In this document: positions 4,193 through 8,582 of the stretch, in pieces
How the letters are laid out: each line of letters opens with the position of its first letter
Numbering within the stretch: position 1 is the first letter of the stretch
DNA from: an uncultured Clostridia bacterium
GTDB taxonomy: Bacteria; Bacillota; Clostridia; Oscillospirales; Ruminococcaceae
DNA length: 8,582 nt
NCBI GenBank assembly: GCA_947625455.1
Contig: CANQOJ010000095.1
Span: 1-8,582 of the forward strand
Direction: 5' to 3'
Program-made: the position numbers and the translations under genes
Notes under the pieces: model-generated
What the model was told of the DNA's origin: nothing
Databases searched by the model: none
Seen by the model: only the letters and a program-made list of their open reading frames with translations

Positions 4193-5854
4193 ATGAAGTT
4201 TGCAAGCAAGTATCAGAAACGTTATTTTATGCCGCCGTATTCGTGCCTTGACTGGACGAAAAAGGAGTGCATTGAAAAACCGCCCGTATGGTGCAGCGTT
4301 GACCTGCGCGATGGAAATCAGGCGCTTATTATACCTATGTCGCTTGAAGAAAAGCTTGAATTTTTCAAGGTGCTTGTTGACGTTGGTTTCAAGGAGATTG
4401 AGATAGGATTTCCTGCGGCTTCCGATACGGAATACGAGTTTTGCCGCGCGCTTATCGAGCGCAATTTAATTCCCGATGACGTAACTGTTCAGGTACTGAC
4501 GCAGAGCCGTGAGCATATTATAAAGAAAACATTCGAGGCGCTTGAGGGCTGTAAGAATGCAATTGTACATCTGTACAACTCGACCTCTGTCGCTCAGCGT
4601 GAGCAGGTGTTTAAAAAGAGCAAGGCTGAAATTGTCGAAATAGCGACAAGTGGCGCAAAAATGCTGAATGAATACAAGGCTAAGACAAAGGGAAATTTCC
4701 GCTTTGAATATTCGCCCGAAAGCTTTACGGGAACAGAGCCCGAATTTGCTCTCGAAATCTGCAACGCCGTTATCGACATCTGGAAACCCACCGCCGACAA
4801 CAAGGTAATTATAAATCTCCCTGTTACCGTTGCGGAAAGCATGTCGCATGTTTACGCACAGCAGATTGAGTACATGTGCAAGGAACTTAACTGCCGCGAG
4901 AATGTTGTCGTATCGCTTCACCCGCATAATGACAGAGGGTGCGCTGTCGCGGACACGGAGCTTGGTTTGCTTGCGGGAGCGGACAGAGTTGAGGGAACGC
5001 TTTTCGGAAACGGCGAGAGAACGGGTAATGTTGACATCATAACGCTTGCTCTCAATATGTACACTCACGGAGTTGAGCCAAACCTCGATCTGACCGATTT
5101 GCCGAAGCTTACGGCAATTTACGAGAGACTTACCCGAATGAGGGTTTACGAGCGTATGCCGTACAGCGGACAGCTTGTTTTCGCGGCATTCAGCGGTTCG
5201 CATCAGGACGCTATTGCAAAAGGCATGCACTACCGCGAGGAAAATGATCCCGAACACTGGAATGTGCCGTATATTCCGATTGATCCGCATGACTTGGGCA
5301 GAGAGTACGAGGGTGATGTTATCCGCATAAACTCTCAGTCGGGCAAGGGCGGCATAGGCTACCTTATGGAACAGAATTTCGGCATTGTAATGCCGAAGAA
5401 AATGTCCGAGCATTTCGGATATACCGTAAAGGGGGTTTCCGACCGTGAGCATAAAGAGCTTCACCCCGACGAAGTTCATGAAATATTCGAGCAGACCTAT
5501 GTCAACAAGCGCACAAAGTTCTATATACCCGAAGCGCATTACAAACAGGGCGAGTGCATAACCGCCGAAGTCACCGTTTCAATGAACGGCAAAACAAGCG
5601 TATTCACAGGTGAGGGCAACGGAAGACTTGACGCGGTTTCAAACGCCGTAAAGGCGGGCTTAGGTATTGAATATACAATCAACACCTACACCGAGAATGC
5701 CATTGAAGAAAGCTCAAAGTCAAAAGCGCTCTGCATGATAGGCATAACGACAGCAGACGGCAAAACATTCTGGGGCGCGGGGATAGATACCGACATCATA
5801 AATGCTTCGGTTTGCGCGCTGGTGTCGGCACTCAACAATTCTGATTTGATATGA
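4193..5854 (+). CDS. leuA: 2-isopropylmalate synthase (long, LeuA type 2)
   Basis: This enzyme catalyses the first committed step of leucine synthesis, joining acetyl-CoA to 2-oxoisovalerate to give 2-isopropylmalate, with a divalent metal and feedback inhibition by leucine. The 553-aa product has the TIM-barrel catalytic domain with DLRDGNQAL (37-45), the metal-binding HPHND (243-247) and FGNGERTGN (271-279). NSQSGKGG (380-387) lies in the linker region. A C-terminal regulatory domain from about 430 contains the glycine-rich GEGNGRLDA (473-481). Sequence wording resembles the mycobacterial-type long LeuA rather than the shorter E. coli form. The AAAGGAG site (4177-4183) fixes the start. The leucine T-box and strong promoter upstream agree with the assignment. 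leuCD and ilv genes are not in the window. A class C element begins 3 nt after the stop. Confidence 0.97.
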   Translation: MKFASKYQKRYFMPPYSCLDWTKKECIEKPPVWCSVDLRDGNQALIIPMSLEEKLEFFKVLVDVGFKEIEIGFPAASDTEYEFCRALIERNLIPDDVTVQVLTQSREHIIKKTFEALEGCKNAIVHLYNSTSVAQREQVFKKSKAEIVEIATSGAKMLNEYKAKTKGNFRFEYSPESFTGTEPEFALEICNAVIDIWKPTADNKVIINLPVTVAESMSHVYAQQIEYMCKELNCRENVVVSLHPHNDRGCAVADTELGLLAGADRVEGTLFGNGERTGNVDIITLALNMYTHGVEPNLDLTDLPKLTAIYERLTRMRVYERMPYSGQLVFAAFSGSHQDAIAKGMHYREENDPEHWNVPYIPIDPHDLGREYEGDVIRINSQSGKGGIGYLMEQNFGIVMPKKMSEHFGYTVKGVSDREHKELHPDEVHEIFEQTYVNKRTKFYIPEAHYKQGECITAEVTVSMNGKTSVFTGEGNGRLDAVSNAVKAGLGIEYTINTYTENAIEESSKSKALCMIGITTADGKTFWGAGIDTDIINASVCALVSALNNSDLI

Positions 5855-5857
5855 AAT

Positions 5858-5972
5858 AGTATACAGTAGACAATGGAAAGTAAACAGTTATGGTGTCCGC
5901 TTCGCGGATTATTTAGATTTTTTTGAATTTATCAGGGCGTAAATCACCGTAAAGGATGATTTACGCTCTTTT
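5858..5972 (+). repeat. Class C half element directly after leuA
   Basis: It starts AGTATACAGTAGACAATGG 3 nt after the leuA stop, continues with GGTGTCCGCTTCGCGGA and TTTAGATTTTTTTGA, and ends in the GCGTAAATCA hairpin with TCTTTT. Order and polarity relative to the gene are the same as after metK and after the barnase gene. The right-hand heptamer arm is absent. Confidence 0.8.
5937..5972 (+). terminator. leuA intrinsic terminator carried by the class C element
   Basis: GCGTAAATCA (5937-5946) pairs perfectly with TGATTTACGC (5957-5966) around a 10-nt loop, followed by TCTTTTAATTT. The hairpin is the diverged core of the repeat, and the two arms have co-varied (ATCA/TGAT in place of ACC/GGT), which suggests selection for pairing. 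Confidence 0.85.
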
Positions 5973-5979
5973 AATTTAT

Positions 5980-5993
5980 AACATCTAGATGTT
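5980..5993. repeat. 14-bp perfect palindrome AACATCTAGATGTT
   Basis: A perfect palindrome followed by TTT on the plus strand lies 8 nt after the leuA terminator. It could be a short protein-binding site or simply a weak hairpin. No matching second copy was noticed in the window. Confidence 0.5.
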
Positions 5994-6037
5994 TTTGGTT
6001 GTTTGTATGAAAAAAACGGCAAAATGTATAAAAGTAC

Positions 6038-6066
6038 TTGATTTTCAGTCCAAAATATGTTATAAT
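6038..6066 (+). promoter_or_regulatory. Promoter of the EAL/barnase operon
   Basis: TTGATT (6038-6043) and perfect TATAAT (6061-6066) have a 17-nt spacer. The start is expected near 6073, giving a leader of about 60 nt with no recognised riboswitch. Confidence 0.8.
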
Positions 6067-6135
6067 ATCATAAAAATGAAAATCTGTTTGTTTGGTCGGC
6101 AAACGGCTTTTGATATATAGTAGGGGGCGGTAATT

Positions 6136-7800
6136 ATGCGAACGTCTGATATTCCCGAAAAATACCGTGATATGTTTGTAAATATCCTTAACGGAAATTC
6201 GGCAACACATATCCTCTGGATGTGCAAGGAGGGCAGAACATTTTCTATCGGAAAGAATTTCCTGCCCGAAAATGTAAGCGAACCGCTTGATTATATACGT
6301 GAAAACGAGTATTTGTCAACTTCGTCAAAGGACACGTTCAACGTCTTTTCAGCGCATGTTGAAGAAGCTATACTTTCGGGCACTGACAGAGATTATTATT
6401 CGGCTGATGTGGAGTTTAAATTCCCCGGTGAATTTGGCTTTACTCTGTGTCATTGTTTTGCGCTGTTCTATTACGGCGACGACAAGCGCGCTGACGCTGT
6501 GTTCTTAAGTATCCGCCCGTTTAAGTCACCCCAGGTGTTCAACAAAAACATAGTATCGCAGTTCACTTCAGATAAAGATCCCGAACTTTTGGGCAAACGT
6601 CTCAAAGTGCTGTATGCTGAACACCCCGACGAGGAGATTGCGTATATTCAGTTCGATATCGAACGCTTTAAGCTGATAAACGAGAAGTACGGCGTTGAAA
6701 TCGGCGATGAAATACTTAAGTTCATAAACGATTCGCTGGGGATAATATGCGGCGACAAAATACCTTTCTGCCGTCTTACGGCTGACGTGTTTATGGTTGT
6801 CGTGCCGTTTAAGGACAAAGATGAACTTGTAAGCTTTATCCGCAGGATTGAAAGCATGATTGTGGGGTACAAGGGCTTGGAATACCGCGTTATATTCGGC
6901 GTTTCGATTGTTGAGGACAGGTCAATGCACACCCGCAGAGTAGGCGACTATGCGTCTCTTGCCCGCAAGGAAATTCACGGCAACGCGCTTGAAAACATAG
7001 GCTGGTACAACGGCGCATTAAAAGAAGAACTCGAAAAAATGCAGAGCATTGAAAACGATATGCATAAGGCGCTTATCAAAAACGAGTTTCTTATGTATCT
7101 ACAGCCTAAGTACAGCATTTCCACAAACAAGATAATCGGCGCGGAAGCGCTGGCGCGCTGGAATCATTCAAAAAAGGGCATGATACCGCCGTCGGATTTT
7201 ATTCCCGTGTTTGAAAAGAACGGGTTTATATTAAAGCTTGACAGGTTTATATGGGAAACCGCCTGCAAGGAAATCCGCGCTTTGATTGACAGGGGAATTA
7301 AGGCGGTTCCCGTTTCGGTGAACATTTCGAGAGAGTATGTACATACGTTTGACGTGGTAGGGTATATTTCCGCGCTTGTGAAGAAGTATGACATACCGAT
7401 AGAACTGCTTGAACTTGAAATAACGGAAAGCATGGATTCATTCGGCGTTGACGAGATTGTATCAAAGCTTAAAGACGCGGGATTTAAAATGCTTATGGAC
7501 GATTTCGGTTCGGGGTATTCATCGCTTAATATGCTCAAAACCACACAATTTGACGTTCTTAAAATCGACAGGGGATTTTTAAACGAGTTTATGGGAAGCG
7601 ACAGAGGACGAAAGATAATTTCGCACACTATCTCCATGTCGCAGGATATCGGCATTGACATCATAGCGGAGGGCGTTGAAACCTTTGAACAGGCAATGTT
7701 CCTTGAGGACTGCGGGTGCGATATGGCGCAGGGGTTCTATTATTCAAAGCCTGTTCCCGTTGAGGAATTTGAAAAACGTCTGATTGAAGAAAACAAATAA
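6136..7800 (+). CDS. Degenerate GGDEF / intact EAL c-di-GMP phosphodiesterase
   Basis: This 554-aa protein probably hydrolyses cyclic di-GMP to pGpG. Residues 1-140 form an N-terminal sensor-like region, possibly PAS, with no clear signature. No signal peptide or membrane segment is seen, so it should be cytosolic. The GGDEF domain (about 160-290) has TADVF (215-219) where an active enzyme has GGDEF, so cyclase activity is very unlikely; it may be a nucleotide-binding regulatory module. The EAL domain (about 305-550) keeps the catalytic set: EAL (337-339) with Arg341, Asn396, the ELEITES motif near 426-432, DDFGSGYSS (455-463), Lys476 in LKID, Glu512 in AEGVET, and a late MAQGFYYSKP. The ribosome site is AGGGGGCGG (6122-6130). 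The gene is 9 nt from the following barnase gene and likely shares its promoter. Confidence 0.93.
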   Translation: MRTSDIPEKYRDMFVNILNGNSATHILWMCKEGRTFSIGKNFLPENVSEPLDYIRENEYLSTSSKDTFNVFSAHVEEAILSGTDRDYYSADVEFKFPGEFGFTLCHCFALFYYGDDKRADAVFLSIRPFKSPQVFNKNIVSQFTSDKDPELLGKRLKVLYAEHPDEEIAYIQFDIERFKLINEKYGVEIGDEILKFINDSLGIICGDKIPFCRLTADVFMVVVPFKDKDELVSFIRRIESMIVGYKGLEYRVIFGVSIVEDRSMHTRRVGDYASLARKEIHGNALENIGWYNGALKEELEKMQSIENDMHKALIKNEFLMYLQPKYSISTNKIIGAEALARWNHSKKGMIPPSDFIPVFEKNGFILKLDRFIWETACKEIRALIDRGIKAVPVSVNISREYVHTFDVVGYISALVKKYDIPIELLELEITESMDSFGVDEIVSKLKDAGFKMLMDDFGSGYSSLNMLKTTQFDVLKIDRGFLNEFMGSDRGRKIISHTISMSQDIGIDIIAEGVETFEQAMFLEDCGCDMAQGFYYSKPVPVEEFEKRLIEENK

Positions 7801-7809
7801 AGAGGTAAA

Positions 7810-8424
7810 ATGGTAAAATTCAAAAAGATACTGCTAGGCGTTCTGATGATTGCTGTAATGCTGTTCATATGCAGCTGTAAAAACGGCAGTTCACCAAGTT
7901 CCGTTGTTGAAAGCAGTTCATCAAAAGCCGATATCAGTTCGTCAGTTGAGGACAGTTCAACGTCAAGCGAAGAAAGTTCGGTTTATGACAGCAGTTCATC
8001 ATCAGCTGAGGACAAATCAAGTTCATCAGCCGAAGAAAGTTCAGTACCCGACAGCAGTTCATCAGACGTTGAAGAAGCAATTGACGAAAACGGCAGTTAT
8101 ACAACAAAAGAGGACGTTGCGCTGTATATACACACTTACGGCAAACTGCCGAAGAATTTCATCACGAAAAAGGAAGCGGAGAAGCTGGGCTGGACGGGCG
8201 GCTCGCTTGAAAAATACGCAGAGGGCATGTGCATAGGCGGAGACCGTTTTGGAAATTATGAGGAGCTGTTGCCGACCAAAAGCGGGAGAAAATACACGGA
8301 GTGCGATATAGATACCTTGGGTAAAAGTTCGAGGGGCGCAAAGAGGATTGTGTTCTCAAACGACGGGCTTGTGTACTATACGGACGACCACTACGAAACG
8401 TTTACGTTGCTGTACGGGGGATGA
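7810..8424 (+). CDS. Surface lipoprotein with barnase-type ribonuclease domain
   Basis: The 204-aa product starts with a lipoprotein signal (KK charge, hydrophobic core 7-20, lipobox I-C-S-C with Cys23). A low-complexity Ser/Glu/Asp linker (about 26-92) follows, with two near-identical units, EESSVYDSSSS (54-64) and EESSVPDSSSS (75-85). A complete barnase-like domain occupies about 96-203. Aligned by eye to barnase, the catalytic residues are all present: Glu164 (E73), Arg175 (R83), Arg179 (R87), His194 (H102) and Lys120 (K27). GKLPKNFITK and DHYETFT are clear landmarks. At the base-recognition loop SNRE has become GNYE, so barnase Arg59 is Tyr150. It likely cleaves extracellular RNA while tethered to the membrane. 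The AGAGGT site lies 9 nt behind the EAL gene. No barstar gene is seen. Confidence 0.92.
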   Translation: MVKFKKILLGVLMIAVMLFICSCKNGSSPSSVVESSSSKADISSSVEDSSTSSEESSVYDSSSSSAEDKSSSSAEESSVPDSSSSDVEEAIDENGSYTTKEDVALYIHTYGKLPKNFITKKEAEKLGWTGGSLEKYAEGMCIGGDRFGNYEELLPTKSGRKYTECDIDTLGKSSRGAKRIVFSNDGLVYYTDDHYETFTLLYGG

Positions 8425-8535
8425 CAGTATACAGTTTAAAGTGGACAGTGTACAGTTATGGTGCCGCTTTGCGGCAGATTTAGATTGTTTTAGGATTAAG
8501 AGAGCGTAAACCACTCGATAGGCTTACGCTCTTTT
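8425..8535 (+). repeat. Class C half element directly after the barnase gene
   Basis: The sequence CAGTATACAG begins on the first base after the TGA stop, which itself reads as part of a TGACAGTATACAG heptamer run. It continues with GTGGACAGTGTACAGT, the GTGCCGCTTTGCGGCA hairpin, TTTAGATTGTTTTAGGATTA and the AGAGCGTAAACC hairpin. The stretch from AGATTGTTTT to GCGTAAACC closely matches 1691-1721. Confidence 0.82.
8501..8535 (+). terminator. Terminator after the barnase gene, carried by the class C element
   Basis: AGAGCGTAAACC (8501-8512) pairs with GGCTTACGCTCT (8521-8532) with one A-C mismatch, followed by TTT-CC-TTT. It should end the EAL/barnase operon and, being symmetric, could also serve a convergent gene. 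Confidence 0.78.
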
Positions 8536-8539
8536 CCTT

Positions 8540-8582
8540 TCAAACCACGTCCGGGCGCTCCGGGGTGCAGCCACGGCTTTGG
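8540..8582 (-). CDS. Possible C-terminal end of a minus-strand gene
   Basis: On the minus strand one frame from the right edge is open and reads QSRGCTPERPDVV before a TGA at 8540-8542. The stretch is more GC-rich than its surroundings. Only 13 codons are visible and no family is recognisable, so it may be non-coding. If real, it converges on the barnase operon and shares the class C terminator. Confidence 0.22.
   Translation of the reverse strand, partial: QSRGCTPERPDVV

Noticed and set aside
4466..5539. Long 357-aa open frame on the minus strand opposite leuA
   Set aside because: It lies wholly antisense to a well-supported leuA, has no family features, and is a by-product of leuA codon usage.
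6073..6135. c-di-GMP riboswitch in the EAL gene leader
   Set aside because: The leader is only about 60 nt and shows none of the conserved GEMM motifs; the short TTTG..CAAA pairing is not enough.
7801..7812. Class B heptamer (AGAGGTAA) at the EAL/barnase junction
   Set aside because: Only a single unit resembles the repeat and it is fully explained as the ribosome binding site of the barnase gene.

Overview
The window looks like a chromosomal segment from a low-to-mid GC Firmicute of class Clostridia, probably in or near the Ruminococcaceae/Oscillospiraceae. This is inferred from strong AGGAGG-type ribosome binding sites, a SAM-I riboswitch and a T-box in front of metabolic genes, a CCA-encoding tRNA, a Ser-rich lipoprotein and a LytTR-style response regulator start. 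No species can be named from the sequence alone.

Layout. On the minus strand, reading right to left: a TTGACA/TATACT promoter, a complete SAM-I riboswitch with terminator and antiterminator, and metK (S-adenosylmethionine synthetase). Next come two copies of a palindromic repeat, a truncated copy of tRNA-Leu, an intact tRNA-Leu(UAG), an orphan membrane-anchored or secreted protein of 189 aa, further palindromic repeats, and a promoter with two 15-bp direct repeats leading to the first nine codons of a response regulator at the left edge. On the plus strand: a promoter, a leucine T-box leader (specifier CTC) and leuA (2-isopropylmalate synthase). These are followed by a probable two-gene operon: a cytosolic degenerate-GGDEF/intact-EAL c-di-GMP phosphodiesterase, then a lipoprotein carrying a complete barnase-type ribonuclease domain on a Ser-rich stalk. 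The last 43 bases may hold the end of a further minus-strand gene.

The metabolic genes are classic RNA-controlled genes: metK is shut off by SAM, and leuA is switched on by uncharged tRNA-Leu. They are transcribed divergently from promoters whose upstream halves are near-perfect inverted copies of each other.

The unusual content is between the genes. Almost every intergenic region is filled by palindromic elements whose arms are degenerate tandem heptamers. One class (A/B) uses CTAGAGG or TAAGAGG units followed by a conserved GAGTTTGAACC-like core. The other (C) uses GACAGTG/TACAGTA units, then a TCCGC..GCGGA hairpin, an AGATTGTTTT segment and a GCGTAAACC..TTTACGC hairpin. Class C elements begin 0-3 nt after the stop codons of metK, leuA and the barnase gene in the same relative orientation; after leuA and barnase they end in a good intrinsic terminator. 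At metK the element appears to supply the stop codon itself. A class A element starts one nt after the stop of the 189-aa gene. This points to a repeat family that inserts at, or is retained at, gene 3' ends and serves as a portable terminator. It is the best candidate here for an undescribed system.
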